Shown: piece by piece, positions 37,801 to 47,716 of the stretch | Position numbering within the stretch: position 1 is the first letter of the stretch | How the letters are laid out: each line of letters opens with the position of its first letter | Assembly: GCF_003710815.1 (NCBI RefSeq) | Contig: NZ_RHHP01000008.1 | Coordinates: 1-64,000, forward strand | DNA: 64,000 bases | Source of the DNA: Brevibacillus centrosporus | GTDB lineage: Bacteria; Bacillota; Bacilli; Brevibacillales; Brevibacillaceae | Reading direction: 5' to 3' | Notes under the pieces: model-generated | The model's database searches: none | What the model was told of the DNA's origin: nothing | What the model saw: the letters and a program-made list of their open reading frames with translations, nothing else | Made by a program: the position numbers and the translations under genes

Positions 37801-38024
37801 TGCCGCTGTAGTTCTTTCGCGTTTGTTATAATTGATACACTGTTTTCATTAAGCTTTTTAATCCTTTCAATACCATGCAGTTCGATCATCAACTCGTAAT
37901 ATTGATTAGATTCTCTACCCACCGCCGAAAGACTAACGAAATGCTCATCTACCCTCTCTAAATGTTTGATCTCCACAGTTTCTGGAAACTGTGGACCACG
38001 TACGATATCACCTTTAGTTAACAT
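34815..38024 (-). CDS. brxHII: BrxHII-like SNF2-family helicase (BREX type 3)
   Basis: A 1069-residue superfamily 2 helicase of the SNF2/RapA type, related to both BrxHII of BREX and DrmD of DISARM. Motif I is LADDPGAGKTIMSG, motif II VIVDEAHKMA, motif III LLTATPHKGD; the C-terminal helicase domain has VATDAGGESINLQF and GRIHRIGQKNDV. The remaining 450 residues are helical, with the family's terminal NVKMF and FYSERFNGEPRYI segment. It is the last gene of the BREX operon. With PglZ, BrxC and BrxF in the same operon, BREX type 3 fits better than DISARM. Start is ATG at 38024 after AAGGTG. Confidence 0.8.
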   Translation of the reverse strand: MLTKGDIVRGPQFPETVEIKHLERVDEHFVSLSAVGRESNQYYELMIELHGIERIKKLNENSVSIITNAKELQRHLQYYIFSMDTKYSSKRALGNSKLIPLPHQIEAVYSRMLQTPQVRFLLADDPGAGKTIMSGMLIKEMKARDSIQRVLILVPPLVLKQWQEELSEKFGEQFFIINRSTVRQYVSKNPFLEHNYCLASVYWAAREDVKSMLSEADFDLVIVDEAHKMAAYTHGTSNKKTSKTKLYLLGELLLRRSEHCILLTATPHKGDMENFRHLMKLVDGDIFSSLSVNETLREKANPFIIRRLKENLKNFDGTPLFPKRTVKTVQYELSEPELQLYRDVTEYVQHHFNRAINSGSNSTAFAMMLLQRRLSSSIAAIDLSLRRRRKRLQNLLELTIIERRKFIEKTKTMNLDEYSEEALDLQEKIEQQLEQSVDLVDPKELQIEIDQLHRLIKQTTHLKTNAIERKYDELEQTLFGQNGLLNQGEKLLLFTESADTLEYLEKKLLERLPRVAKIVGKFSMDERRKQVELFRNECQVMVATDAGGESINLQFCNQMINYDIPWNPNRLEQCMGRIHRIGQKNDVAVFNLVATNTREGDVMIRLLDKMERMRSDLGSDLVYDFIGEIFNGEHHDLPSLMQAAILERENLDDLMASMERTISEEHKRLLEFVKQERLAEDVFDLPKMRREQHDMAISKLSHRCYAEFAEQTLVKNNIRIYLSNYDKVKRIDRMPKHVRDFCRIHHIPYSQMNEAIRFTAYSEYCDENVALLSDDHPLFRLSMLFAQKDQEKSTVQRFMFSYPIQEPITVDVYLASVVDGTGNELDGEIICIAKREDGLIIRLDNYWLFHQHFIGEPITLDVKEDASMRSAAIQETIAIRDRAKLKREHYLNRVLLYLDQTFIRQMNELMDRRAEYEQSNLDNRNSALINQLDANLIDIELRKENRLAQVERQKNITMRPPKLIMQLEVVPKGNKERVLSVDYKEIVEAYERQHGRINVKMFAQLAKFDFYSERFNGEPRYIILTDNKDFFPSEAYLEDLSDVAQHTFIYYIQDNIVVSEKKLPPRLLV

Positions 38025-38075
38025 ACTCTACACCCACCTTGCAAAAAGACTCTGTCGCAGCGCGCGCAACAGAGT

Positions 38076-38786
38076 TTATTTAAGCCCAACCATTAATCGT
38101 CCAACGCCTTGACGAGTAATTTCCAATTCATTACCTGAAAGTTCGGATTCCAATACACTCAATTCAAAAGGAAAAATACATGGCTCTCCAGCAATGTGAT
38201 TCAGTTCAATTACAGACTTGCCCGTAACGATAAGCATGACTTGAACTAGCCATTTCTTTATATCAGTCGAAAATACGTTAATCTGTACCGCGATGGTATG
38301 AGTATTACGTTTCTCCATTTCAAGGACACCCCATGAACGAATGGAACTGAGTACTGCATTAACAGACACCTCAACCCGCCGCCGCTCACCATACAGCCCT
38401 TTCATCTTCCGACCGATCTGTTCGCTAGTGACTTCATCTTGCAAGTGAAACAAATAACCAAGCTGCTCAATCGTATCCTTGAAGAAAGGGTATGCTAGAA
38501 GACACATGCCCCAATGAAGAACAAGCTTCTCTTCCGGGGTTGCTCTTTGAAACATGTCCAATGCTCGATCGCGAAGTTCCATATGCTCATCCGGGACTAA
38601 AAACCAAATTTTAAACAAAATCGTACGTGCATTTGCACGCGATTTAGCGCCACCAATGTCCGCCATGAGCTGTTCATCAACCTGCTGATATAATACATCC
38701 CTAGATGACATTCTAGATATTTCATTAGCGATAAAATCAAGCTGATGAAGCTGAATTTTTTGATCGAAACCGACTGCTTTTTTCAT
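38076..38786 (-). CDS. Protein in the BrxA position of the BREX type 3 operon
   Basis: A 236-residue protein between pglZ and the helicase gene. BREX type 3 operons carry a small DUF1819 (BrxA) protein, a helical DNA-binding protein of about 200 residues. This one fits in size and place; it has an N-terminal helical part (LDFIANEISRMSSRDVLYQQ, ARTILFKIWFLV) and winged-helix-like segments in the middle (IGRKMKGLYGERRRVEVSV, SSIRSWGVLE). I cannot prove the DUF1819 match by eye, so I leave the symbol blank. ATG follows GTAGGTG, 12 bases after the pglZ stop, so it is cotranscribed. Confidence 0.6.
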   Translation of the reverse strand: MKKAVGFDQKIQLHQLDFIANEISRMSSRDVLYQQVDEQLMADIGGAKSRANARTILFKIWFLVPDEHMELRDRALDMFQRATPEEKLVLHWGMCLLAYPFFKDTIEQLGYLFHLQDEVTSEQIGRKMKGLYGERRRVEVSVNAVLSSIRSWGVLEMEKRNTHTIAVQINVFSTDIKKWLVQVMLIVTGKSVIELNHIAGEPCIFPFELSVLESELSGNELEITRQGVGRLMVGLK

Positions 38787-38798
38787 CGTACACCTACA

Positions 38799-40688
38799 CT
38801 ATCTTTTTTGAATGTGAACAAACGGAACAATTACCTCTTCAATACTTGTGCCACCATGACTAACCACAATCTCCCCTTCACGAACGAATGCTTCCCCGGA
38901 TCGGGCGATGAGGACGTGATAATCATCAGGCAAACCAGTACCCGACCATTGCCTACTCGAGTATTGTACTGCAGCTTGATCCCTCAGGACAACATCTCGA
39001 TATACTCTTACGCGTTCCCCGCGAGTTTCAGGCAAAGTGCCATCACTTGCTCGCCCCACCCCTTTACTTTCCTTATTGCCATGATCGGAGGTAAGATATA
39101 CATCGTAGTCTGCGTCTAACAAATCTGTAAGTAGAGAATGCAAGTATCCTTGTTTTAACCAGACGCCAATTGCTGCATACAAGCCTAACTGACCTTGTAT
39201 CGTATGATGAGTGAGTTGGTCAATTGTATCGACGACAAGCCCAGCAACTTTCGTGTTGGACTTGGTTAATGCAGCGATATTCGAGCGTTCATAAACTCCT
39301 TGTCCTAATCCCCGTTCGTATGAAACATAACCAGAGGGAACACCATTTCTTTCCCAAGTCGACTTCCATGATTTTTCTTCTTTGGCGGTTGTATTAATGG
39401 AATCATAAAAGAACCTCGGTATTTCACCAGAAAAAATAGACTGTCTAGATACAGAGGTTAGTGTAGGAATCCAAGCATAAGAACCATAGACCTCATATTG
39501 ATAATCATCTGCCAATGTTTGCTCAATTTGGGCCCATTGTACAAAACTCATTCCATCGCAAACAATCAGTGCAACCTTGTCTTTCTCCTTTAGTCGAAGC
39601 ACTTCAACCGCTTTATGTACCATAACCGGCGAATTTCGATCTGTTAACGTTGCTAATGCTCCATAGTGATCCACCAACCACTGTTCAAAACGCGCTTCAA
39701 TTTCTTTCTCCATCGCCACTGAAAGGCAACCGTCGTCTTCCTGTAGTTGTAATTCTAACGAGATACATTTAGCCTTCCCATAAGTCCGTGCAATCTGTAT
39801 CCAAGTACGGCGATCTATGACGGCAGAAAGTAAAGTCTCCAACTGCTTCTCTAACCCTTTCACTGTATCTTGTTTCTGCATCTTACTATCGTAATAGAGT
39901 CCCCAGGAGAAAACATTAGGGAAAGAATCATGTTTTATTGAAACCGGTAACAGTACGCCTTCCAAGAAGAGCAAGCTTAGAGCGGAACGTACACTAGGAT
40001 CCCAGAAAGTATGCGATTTTGGAAATTCTTCTTCTACGAAACGATGCCATTCCTGCTGTAGATATTGACAAAAAGCGTGATATGATGTTATCCACTCTTG
40101 AACCGGAATATCTGTTTTTCGACTTTGTAGATATTCAACCAAATATTGTTTAATAACCTCTGGAACATCACAGCGAAGCTCATGCCAGCGCATGATTAGC
40201 AATAAACAGTCGGTAAGAGAATGAACAGAATCATAAGCTAATCCGTAAACATGTCTTAATATAAGGTCTATCGTTGCTCGCTCGTAAGATAAATTCCCTT
40301 CCATGGATACTCCAGATAGTAAATCCAATGTTCGGGTATCAAGTTGGCGAACAACGTTAACTGCTAGTTGGGGAAACAAATTGTTTTTCCGCAACTCTAC
40401 TTTCTGAGCGCTGCTCCATAGATCAAATGGAAGGTCTACCAAGTCTGCCGAATTGCTAACAATGATGAGATTCATGCTTTGATCTGGTTTCTTATAATGG
40501 CTTTCGTATTCAAAGCGAAAAGAAGCCCGATCCTGAAACTTTATAATTTCAAGCCCATGTTCCTTTATTTTGGAGATGATAATTTCATCATCAAGTAGTT
40601 GATCCGGATCGCTAACCAATGTTAGATGGGAGAAAGGTGCTTGAAATAAATCAAGCACCTTTTGACGCCAATGAATCAATATCTTCAC
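38799..40688 (-). CDS. pglZ: PglZ, BREX alkaline-phosphatase-fold protein
   Basis: About 629 residues. The C-terminal half has the alkaline-phosphatase fold: VALIVCDGMSFVQW (first metal-binding Asp), IPTLTSVSRQSIFSGE (nucleophile region), and VYLTSDHGNKESKG (Asp-His metal pair). PglZ is one of the two core proteins that define BREX; its activity in defense is still debated. The N-terminal 300 residues are helical. I chose the GTG at 40688 (VKILIHWRQKV), right after the pglX stop; a TTG at 40679 with GGAAGTG upstream is the main alternative. Upstream in-frame codons run back into pglX and are not likely used. Confidence 0.85.
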   Translation of the reverse strand: MKILIHWRQKVLDLFQAPFSHLTLVSDPDQLLDDEIIISKIKEHGLEIIKFQDRASFRFEYESHYKKPDQSMNLIIVSNSADLVDLPFDLWSSAQKVELRKNNLFPQLAVNVVRQLDTRTLDLLSGVSMEGNLSYERATIDLILRHVYGLAYDSVHSLTDCLLLIMRWHELRCDVPEVIKQYLVEYLQSRKTDIPVQEWITSYHAFCQYLQQEWHRFVEEEFPKSHTFWDPSVRSALSLLFLEGVLLPVSIKHDSFPNVFSWGLYYDSKMQKQDTVKGLEKQLETLLSAVIDRRTWIQIARTYGKAKCISLELQLQEDDGCLSVAMEKEIEARFEQWLVDHYGALATLTDRNSPVMVHKAVEVLRLKEKDKVALIVCDGMSFVQWAQIEQTLADDYQYEVYGSYAWIPTLTSVSRQSIFSGEIPRFFYDSINTTAKEEKSWKSTWERNGVPSGYVSYERGLGQGVYERSNIAALTKSNTKVAGLVVDTIDQLTHHTIQGQLGLYAAIGVWLKQGYLHSLLTDLLDADYDVYLTSDHGNKESKGVGRASDGTLPETRGERVRVYRDVVLRDQAAVQYSSRQWSGTGLPDDYHVLIARSGEAFVREGEIVVSHGGTSIEEVIVPFVHIQKR

Positions 40689-40692
40689 TTCC

Positions 40693-43452
40693 TTACAGCC
40701 CAAGCTTCGTTTGTGCATTATCGAAGTATCGAAGAAGTTTCTCATCTTCTTGTAATATAGTTTCCGGTAATCGATTTCCAATCTCGACAATCGTTTGATA
40801 GTTTTTCTCACTCCATGCCTTATAAAACCCAACACGAATGGCTTCCGTACGAAACTGCTTTATCCTCTTTTTGCTGTTAGATAGTCCCTCAACATATTGA
40901 TTAAATTCTCTCAAAAGCGACTTCTCGCGTAGCTTTTCCAAATCCGCTTGCTTGTTCGGATCTGGAACATACCAACGATCCTTCGCTTTTTCTACCAAAT
41001 CGGGATCATTTTTAGACAAATTACGTAAGTCCTTATAATCTGTGCTTAAATATGTGTGTATTTGACTTGGCACTTCTCCATCACCTTCGTACTTCAGAAA
41101 ATTTTGCTCAAGAAGAACATCTAGTTCCGGTAATATTTCATGTTTGGCAATATGTTGAATTTCTTTCATGAAGTTTGGATGCAGATCCTGCCGCGTTTGT
41201 GGCTTCTTTAGTAACTGCTGACGGAGCCAATCAATAGCACTGTTTTCATCTGAGACAAATAGACTGAGTTGGGTGAACTCCTTAACTAAAATTCGTTTTT
41301 TATCATACTCTGCTACTTGTGATTCTAAGAATGCCATACCATCTCGCATAGGGAATCGTTGTGCAATTTCACCTTGGAACTCTGAAGAAGAAATAGGAAC
41401 AGAAAGCCCTGCTTGTACATAGTAAGCAACCATTCTATCGAAAAGTACTCTTGGGGTCCTTTCGATAATTACAGATGCACTTCCTTTCGAACCCAAAAAA
41501 GTTGGAAGTTTTGTTAAGTGCTGTTTCAAAAATGTCCAAACCGATTGGGCATCTTCTTGATTGGAAATCTCAATGATAAAATTCTCATCTGGTTTATAAG
41601 CAGAAATTACGAGATCCTGTTTGACCGCGGTAGTTGAAGTGATGGCATTAAAACTACCTTGTTTTTTGTCTAGTACCGCAACATTGGCAACAATAAATCC
41701 CGCTCTACTGACAGCTTCCTGAATAGCATTCCAGACACTTGCTTGAGAATTGCTAAATTCGATCGTCATCCATTTTCCAGGCTTTAATAATCGATAAGCT
41801 TCTTTAAAACAATCTATCATCAATTCTTTATACATATTTATATTTTTGTTTTGCGATTTATTAACAATCGCCTCATCCCCAGTATTGGTAAAAATTTTAA
41901 ACCATGATTCCCAAATATAGTTTAATTCCGAGTACATCAAATTCGCTCCAAAGGGGGGATCGATAAAAATATAATCAACAGAATTATCAGTTGCATTATT
42001 TATATAAGTCGTACTTTGAGTAGAAATAACAAAACTACGCTTTTCGGTTTTAAGATGATTTTTTAGGACTGATTTGGACTTGTTTTTAATTGCATCAATT
42101 AAACTTCTCTCTCCTTGAATACTTGGAATGTAGAAAGTTCCGCTAACAAACCCAAAAGCATATATCCCACCTTTATCTAGAAGCCTGGGAATGTTAACCT
42201 TCACCATTTTGTTCGAATATGTCAAACTACTTCTCAGTATATTAAGGTGGAGGTTTTTATATTTGCTTTTTTGTATTTTTTCATTGAACGAAGCCATGAC
42301 ATACAAATTTCTTTTACTATAAAAGTGATGTGCATGGGTAATACCAAGCCTAATAGGTTCTGAAGTCTTATCACCATCAGGTAATTCTTGTTCAGGAATC
42401 CAATAAGGTATGCTATGATCTTTTATCTTTAGAAGTAGCTCTTCGTCATAAGCATCTGGTTTCTTATCTTTTTTTGCCTTTCCGGAGCCATAATTAATTA
42501 GAATTGGCACTTGTTTGGGTTGTTTGATTACAGAATTTAAGACTTCATCATAAGTTGATTCTAGTACCCTTTCGAGCGTTCTTTTATTAACATTCGAATT
42601 GCATTTCGAGCAAAATAAATCATCCCTGATTTCCTTATTTTTCTCATCGATGGCTATATCCCAATATACAATTTCCTCTTGACAATATGGACAAGCAAAC
42701 ACATCACTCCAAACAGCATAGTTAACAGGATGTTCAATACCATCAACCTTTGTTTTGAACATCCAATCTAATTCTTCTTCGACGAGGCCTATTATTTTTC
42801 TGAATTCTGTCATGAACTCATCAGCATTAACTGGATTGTTGTAGTTGTATGAAACAAAACTAGCAGTCGGAGACAGATCATTAAGTATTGCCATTCTTGG
42901 CCCAACTTTTGCCGAATCATAGACTTCACCTAATAGCTCCTTTACAGTTTGTTTATCCCCGCATAAAGTTGCCGCCACACCAGTCATTCCTGTTCCGGAA
43001 AAACCATCAAAGACGATATCACCTGGATTTGTATAATGCAATATATAACGCATAATCGCTTTATGAGGAACTTTTGTATGGTAACTATACATATTGTAAA
43101 TAGGATCATTTTTCCCTTCGCTCACGTCAGCTACAAAAGGTTCTCTATGGTACAGATTATCGTTGTGGATGCCTGGTTTACTTGATTCCCATTCCCTAAT
43201 GAAATCCGTGATCCAAGGATTCGGACATGCTGTATAATAAGGCGGGTCAGACAAAGCCAATATATCCTCATCCTCACCGATCGGAAATCCTTCTATTTTT
43301 CTAAGCTCCGGTAGCTTTTTCTTCAATTCTTCTGTAAAATATGCACGGCGAGCCGTATCATTTTCAAAAGTCATTCCCAAGCAGGTCACAGGACCTGCTT
43401 GGGCTGGTTGATTTTCATTTTGGAACTCAAGTTGCTCTACTTTATCAGCCAT
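40693..43452 (-). CDS. pglX: PglX-type DNA methyltransferase of BREX type 3
   Basis: A 919-residue amino-methyltransferase. DPPY is found at residues 69-72, followed by the AdoMet-binding loop FDGFSGTGMTG (148-158), a zinc-finger-like insert (CPYCQ and CSKCN, about 238-270), and a second DPPFG near 490. The C-terminal 300 residues, helical, probably recognise the target. BREX methyltransferases modify host DNA, so that the system can tell self from phage. The ATG at 43452 lies in an overlap with the brxC stop and follows AAAGGTGATG. The type 3 variant is called PglXI. Expect one strand-specific methylated motif in the genome, possibly N6-adenine. Confidence 0.82.
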   Translation of the reverse strand: MADKVEQLEFQNENQPAQAGPVTCLGMTFENDTARRAYFTEELKKKLPELRKIEGFPIGEDEDILALSDPPYYTACPNPWITDFIREWESSKPGIHNDNLYHREPFVADVSEGKNDPIYNMYSYHTKVPHKAIMRYILHYTNPGDIVFDGFSGTGMTGVAATLCGDKQTVKELLGEVYDSAKVGPRMAILNDLSPTASFVSYNYNNPVNADEFMTEFRKIIGLVEEELDWMFKTKVDGIEHPVNYAVWSDVFACPYCQEEIVYWDIAIDEKNKEIRDDLFCSKCNSNVNKRTLERVLESTYDEVLNSVIKQPKQVPILINYGSGKAKKDKKPDAYDEELLLKIKDHSIPYWIPEQELPDGDKTSEPIRLGITHAHHFYSKRNLYVMASFNEKIQKSKYKNLHLNILRSSLTYSNKMVKVNIPRLLDKGGIYAFGFVSGTFYIPSIQGERSLIDAIKNKSKSVLKNHLKTEKRSFVISTQSTTYINNATDNSVDYIFIDPPFGANLMYSELNYIWESWFKIFTNTGDEAIVNKSQNKNINMYKELMIDCFKEAYRLLKPGKWMTIEFSNSQASVWNAIQEAVSRAGFIVANVAVLDKKQGSFNAITSTTAVKQDLVISAYKPDENFIIEISNQEDAQSVWTFLKQHLTKLPTFLGSKGSASVIIERTPRVLFDRMVAYYVQAGLSVPISSSEFQGEIAQRFPMRDGMAFLESQVAEYDKKRILVKEFTQLSLFVSDENSAIDWLRQQLLKKPQTRQDLHPNFMKEIQHIAKHEILPELDVLLEQNFLKYEGDGEVPSQIHTYLSTDYKDLRNLSKNDPDLVEKAKDRWYVPDPNKQADLEKLREKSLLREFNQYVEGLSNSKKRIKQFRTEAIRVGFYKAWSEKNYQTIVEIGNRLPETILQEDEKLLRYFDNAQTKLGL

Positions 43453-46400
43453 TCTCTTCATCACCTTTCTGCAACAAAATCCTTACTCTATTGCCCTGCC
43501 CTGTTCCTACATAATCTCTCACTAGTGCCTCGAATCGATTTCGCAACTCATCCACTGTCAACGGGTGCCCATTTCCAGCCATCTCGAATAATTGATCAGC
43601 GGAAAGTTCGACTTTATGAATGCCTTCGAATAATTCCTTCAATGTCTGCACTAATTTCAGATTAATAGGTGAAGAGAACTTTCCATCTTTTACGAATTGA
43701 TCGAGCAATTGTCTTTGATCGTTACCAAGCAAAGTAATACTATCTTTAATCTCGTCATCATTCAATGTGTTGATTACAGTATCCGTCCATGAAGTAGTTA
43801 ACTCCTCAAGTTCTTCATTTAATTTAGCAATACTAACTTGTTGGACGTATGGTTCATCCTTCGGGCGATAGCGGCAATGAGGACAGATTACAGCATGCTC
43901 CAAATCATCTCTCTTAAGGTTCCAGCAGAACTTAAGCTGTTCAAGCTTTGCTTTCCATTCCTCTAACTGTCTTGAAGGTAAGATAGATATGCTCGCGAGT
44001 TGACGTAACATTGCGTACCTTCCATCTTGCAGCAGTTGATCCTTCTTATTCTCATCCGAAATACCAAGTCGCGCACTACTATGCATAGCGTAATACAACT
44101 CGACATATTTGTCTTTGAGTTTATGCAAGCCTTGAATTTCCTTCTGGCAATCCTCTCCTGCTTTTAGCGCCTGGAGGATGTCTTCCAGCGCCGCTTCAGC
44201 TGCAACATGCCACTCATGCTTTACTTGAACGTGATTAAGCGCGTTTACAATATACTGTGCCCTTTGCGTTACTTGGGCAGCCTTTTGCTCCCAACTCCTT
44301 AACTGTTTAGCCAATAGAATATGTTCCTGCATAGCGTCAATATCAGGAATCGAGTACTTGAAATTCTTTAATCGAGCAGGCGTGTTATATACATTCAAAC
44401 CTTGTAGGAACTCGTTAAGCTTCCGTAGTTTCTGCTGATTATCTCTAATGTCAGTATCAGATAATAGGGGGAAATCCCATGTTGGAATTCCAGATCTAAT
44501 ATCCTGTTCAAGCTTAACAATTTCTTTCAACAACTTATCAACTTCCACTTGTAATTGTGCAACCCCGTTAGTTTGGGATTGAGGCTGAAGCAGTCCATGA
44601 CTGATATTAAAAAGATCAAACAAAGCTCGCAGTTCTGCTAACGGTAAGTCTGAAGGTTTCTTAATGTGACTAAATTCCATGATCCCTTCCGCTTTCAGAC
44701 GAATTAACTCATCCAGCTTCATCGAATCATAAGTACTACCGTTAATAGTAATGACAATATCTCCACTGTATACGAGCGCCACTAATAATACAGCTAAGAG
44801 TTCCGGCTCTAATTTGAACTCTATCGTTCTCTTAACTTCCATTCCACCTGCAATACGATCAATGTGTAGGATTTCGGATGCATTGACAACCTGGTTATGA
44901 TCTTTGGCATTGATGAGTCGCAATAACCACGCGGCATATCCCGATTTCTCGACATTAATTTTATCGCCATCCAATAACACAAGTCCTTCAAGCAGCGCTC
45001 TAGCTGTTTTGGTTCTATTTGCTGAATTAATTGAGCTCAACGCTTCTGGGATATAGGTGGTTTTCATCACATCCCATTTGATGCAGGTCTTATCTGTTCG
45101 AAAGACTGGGTAATCTGGGTATTTCTCTTCGAACCATTCTTTCAAGCAATCATCTGCCGCAGTATCCACAATTTCTCGAACGGATGCTTGTGCCGGTGCA
45201 GCAAAGCTCCAATCTACCAACTTTTTCGTAATACCTTTATAAGTCATTTTATACGATGTTGGCATGTTTAATTTAAACCACGTCATCAGTTCTCTAATAT
45301 AATAACTCGCTTTCTCTTCATACAAATTTTTCGTAGCAGTCGAAGCGGTTGATGCCATTTCCTTAGCTCCAGCATACAGCTTCAGATTGTGATACAGCGC
45401 TTGATCTTTGGTATCCAGCACAAAGAATACTTCATCCAGCTTCTTCTCGTCCTTAAACTTAGGAACATCAAAGGTTTGTAGAAAATAAATATAAAAATCC
45501 CGTTCTGGCTGTGCCGTAGATCGTTCGTTTGGTGCGCCAAAGAATAAATAGCCAGGTCTAGTTGCTTTATGGTTGTACCAATCAAGCTCATGATGCCAAA
45601 TACGATAACCGGTTACATAGGTAGTAGGAGAACACTCGAGCACTCGCTCCAATACTTGGAAATAATAACGATCTAATTGTTCTCCGCTTAGTGTTTCAGC
45701 TTTACTAGCAATATGATCATCTACGGGAACGTCCTTGTCTAAATCAAGATAATACTGTCCATTTTCTTGGTTCATAGATATAAACTGATAGCTAACAGAC
45801 TTTAATATCTCTTTCAGTGTGGACTCAATCGTTGCATCCAGAAACTCCACATCCATATCACAATTCTTATCAAACAAAAATAGCTGATCCCGCATTTCCA
45901 AAGGTGTCATCCCAATTCGAACACGAAGGTCGTCTGTTGTAAGGCGAAATACAGACAGCGCTTGAACAATACGCCTTGCCATTGGTTTGTACGTTGGTTT
46001 TTGGAATGAAAATTCGACCCGATCCAACAATACATCAGCTTTCTCCATCACTTCTCGCACATCTGGATCTGAACGCAGTGTACTATCCGATTGGATGTAT
46101 GTCCAATAGTTATCATATGAGACAACTCCAGGACTTTCCTCAGGGACATCTTGGTCGAGAAGTTTATCGATCTCATCACTAATGGTAGTAAGAGCAACTC
46201 GCTTCTCTGCAATCTTGACTTTCTGAAATGCAGATAAATATGCTGGATGAACAGGGAACAACTCAACATGCTTTTCAAGCTGTTCTCCTAACTTGTCATA
46301 CAATGGAGCGAACTTTTGCAGATGTTCACGAATATAGGCTTTCTGCTTATCGTTCTTCTTAAGAAGTCGCTGTGAAACAACAAATTCAATATCTTCTCGA

Positions 46401-47125
46401 GCAATGATGGCCTGGACTGTGCGCTCCTTGACCCGTCTTAATTGCTCTGCTACAAAGGCAAAACGCGGATTATCAAACAGCATTTCTTGCACACCTGTCA
46501 TAAAACGAAACCGTGTTGTCTGCGTAATCTCGCCCATTGCTCGTAAAAAGTTAAGGTCAAGCATGAGTTCTTGTTCTTTCCTGCTACGTAAGTAATCCAA
46601 CAACTCGTCAATCATTAGAATAAACCCTTGATCTGGATGTACTTCATGGAAGGCTGACATCAGCTTTACCAGTTCATCCTTGTTACTAAGTACTTGAGAA
46701 AGTTCAGGCATCTCATAATGAACACCGATGCTCTGTAAGTATGCTGTCATTTCTCTAAACAATACTTCGCGGAATGGCATATCGATGCCATCAAATTCAA
46801 TTCGCAACACCTTAAACTTACCTTCGATCTCTTTTGCTTTAGCAGCCACTGTCTGATTTTGCAATCGATCGCTTGTACCAGAATGTTCGGCAATAGCAGC
46901 AATGACACTCATCAAGTGGGATTTACCTGTTCCATAATTTCCGACAACCATAATGCCTTTATGATCAATAGGACGATCAAATTGTAATTGTTCAATAATG
47001 ATATCGTTCAATACATCAGCCATACGATCCGATACCACATAATTATCAATGATGCTATCATCTGCTGTTCTTAGTTCAATAATAGATCGAATAGGTTCAA
47101 ACTGAACAAGCTCACGATACTTCAT
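43445..47125 (-). CDS. brxC: BrxC-like large ATPase of BREX type 3
   Basis: A 1226-residue P-loop ATPase of the BrxC/PglY group (DUF6079-like). Walker A is VVGNYGTGKSHLMS (61-73), Walker B FILMIDELLDYL (about 167-178), and an arginine-rich sensor region follows (QLRRVKERTVQAI). A coiled coil spans roughly residues 880-1060 and a zinc-ribbon-like CPHCRYRP sits near 1075. BrxC is essential for BREX defense and is thought to be a DNA- or complex-remodelling ATPase. AAAGGAG precedes the ATG; it starts 20 bases after brxF and overlaps pglX. It looks complete. Confidence 0.82.
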   Translation of the reverse strand: MKYRELVQFEPIRSIIELRTADDSIIDNYVVSDRMADVLNDIIIEQLQFDRPIDHKGIMVVGNYGTGKSHLMSVIAAIAEHSGTSDRLQNQTVAAKAKEIEGKFKVLRIEFDGIDMPFREVLFREMTAYLQSIGVHYEMPELSQVLSNKDELVKLMSAFHEVHPDQGFILMIDELLDYLRSRKEQELMLDLNFLRAMGEITQTTRFRFMTGVQEMLFDNPRFAFVAEQLRRVKERTVQAIIAREDIEFVVSQRLLKKNDKQKAYIREHLQKFAPLYDKLGEQLEKHVELFPVHPAYLSAFQKVKIAEKRVALTTISDEIDKLLDQDVPEESPGVVSYDNYWTYIQSDSTLRSDPDVREVMEKADVLLDRVEFSFQKPTYKPMARRIVQALSVFRLTTDDLRVRIGMTPLEMRDQLFLFDKNCDMDVEFLDATIESTLKEILKSVSYQFISMNQENGQYYLDLDKDVPVDDHIASKAETLSGEQLDRYYFQVLERVLECSPTTYVTGYRIWHHELDWYNHKATRPGYLFFGAPNERSTAQPERDFYIYFLQTFDVPKFKDEKKLDEVFFVLDTKDQALYHNLKLYAGAKEMASTASTATKNLYEEKASYYIRELMTWFKLNMPTSYKMTYKGITKKLVDWSFAAPAQASVREIVDTAADDCLKEWFEEKYPDYPVFRTDKTCIKWDVMKTTYIPEALSSINSANRTKTARALLEGLVLLDGDKINVEKSGYAAWLLRLINAKDHNQVVNASEILHIDRIAGGMEVKRTIEFKLEPELLAVLLVALVYSGDIVITINGSTYDSMKLDELIRLKAEGIMEFSHIKKPSDLPLAELRALFDLFNISHGLLQPQSQTNGVAQLQVEVDKLLKEIVKLEQDIRSGIPTWDFPLLSDTDIRDNQQKLRKLNEFLQGLNVYNTPARLKNFKYSIPDIDAMQEHILLAKQLRSWEQKAAQVTQRAQYIVNALNHVQVKHEWHVAAEAALEDILQALKAGEDCQKEIQGLHKLKDKYVELYYAMHSSARLGISDENKKDQLLQDGRYAMLRQLASISILPSRQLEEWKAKLEQLKFCWNLKRDDLEHAVICPHCRYRPKDEPYVQQVSIAKLNEELEELTTSWTDTVINTLNDDEIKDSITLLGNDQRQLLDQFVKDGKFSSPINLKLVQTLKELFEGIHKVELSADQLFEMAGNGHPLTVDELRNRFEALVRDYVGTGQGNRVRILLQKGDEENG

Positions 47126-47145
47126 AGTGCTGAGACTCCTTTATT

Positions 47146-47604
47146 TTAAATTTCGACTACATAATTCTCGTACGAATTATCGCTCTGATAATACTCGTGA
47201 TGTTCAGGTGTAGCATATTTTAGAGTACCGTTCTCAAATGTACCTGGCCAGCGGATAATAATGGTCTTATTTCCACTCAAGTTTTCGAAGAGCCTAATGG
47301 GATTCTGTTTTAATTCTCGATCAAACAAATACTCGATATGATCCAGAAAGATTTCATCTTTATTTTTTTGTATGACAAGTGTTCTAAGTACTTTTCCAAC
47401 TTCAAGAGGTCGTCTCTCGGGTGGAAGTTGTCTTATTTTTTCAGATAATAACAAACCAACGTTTACTATCGGAATTTTCATATGATCGATGCTTCCCCGT
47501 AATTGATTTAGTGAAACATCTTTTGCTACGATAAATATCATCTTATTGCGTTTTGCTTTCGACGCATCAATTTCAGAGCTAAGTATCGCTTGAATATCTG
47601 ACAT
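47146..47604 (-). CDS. brxF: BrxF, small BREX type 3 protein
   Basis: A protein of 152 residues at the head of the BREX operon, the size and place of BrxF, the type 3-specific small P-loop-type protein. It begins MSDIQAILSSEIDASKAKRNKM and has alternating beta strands and helices (MIFIVAKDVSL, NKTIIIRWPGTFENG); a classical Walker A is not obvious. The ATG at 47604 is chosen because CGGAG lies 8 bases upstream; an in-frame ATG at 47622 has no ribosome binding site. The function within BREX is not known. The identification depends on context as well as on the overall look. Confidence 0.7.
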   Translation of the reverse strand: MSDIQAILSSEIDASKAKRNKMIFIVAKDVSLNQLRGSIDHMKIPIVNVGLLLSEKIRQLPPERRPLEVGKVLRTLVIQKNKDEIFLDHIEYLFDRELKQNPIRLFENLSGNKTIIIRWPGTFENGTLKYATPEHHEYYQSDNSYENYVVEI

Positions 47605-47716
47605 CCGGTCTACTCCGATCATTTATCATCAGTCAAAATAAAAATGAACCCAAAGAACTATATTTCGATTGAACTTGGTCATTTCCTGCCACAAAAGAAA
47701 GCTAGTCTACTCCGCA

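Noticed and set aside
34815..43452. DISARM system
   Set aside because: The helicase resembles DrmD, but PglZ, BrxC and BrxF in the same operon and the absence of DrmA/DrmB/DrmC-like proteins fit BREX type 3.
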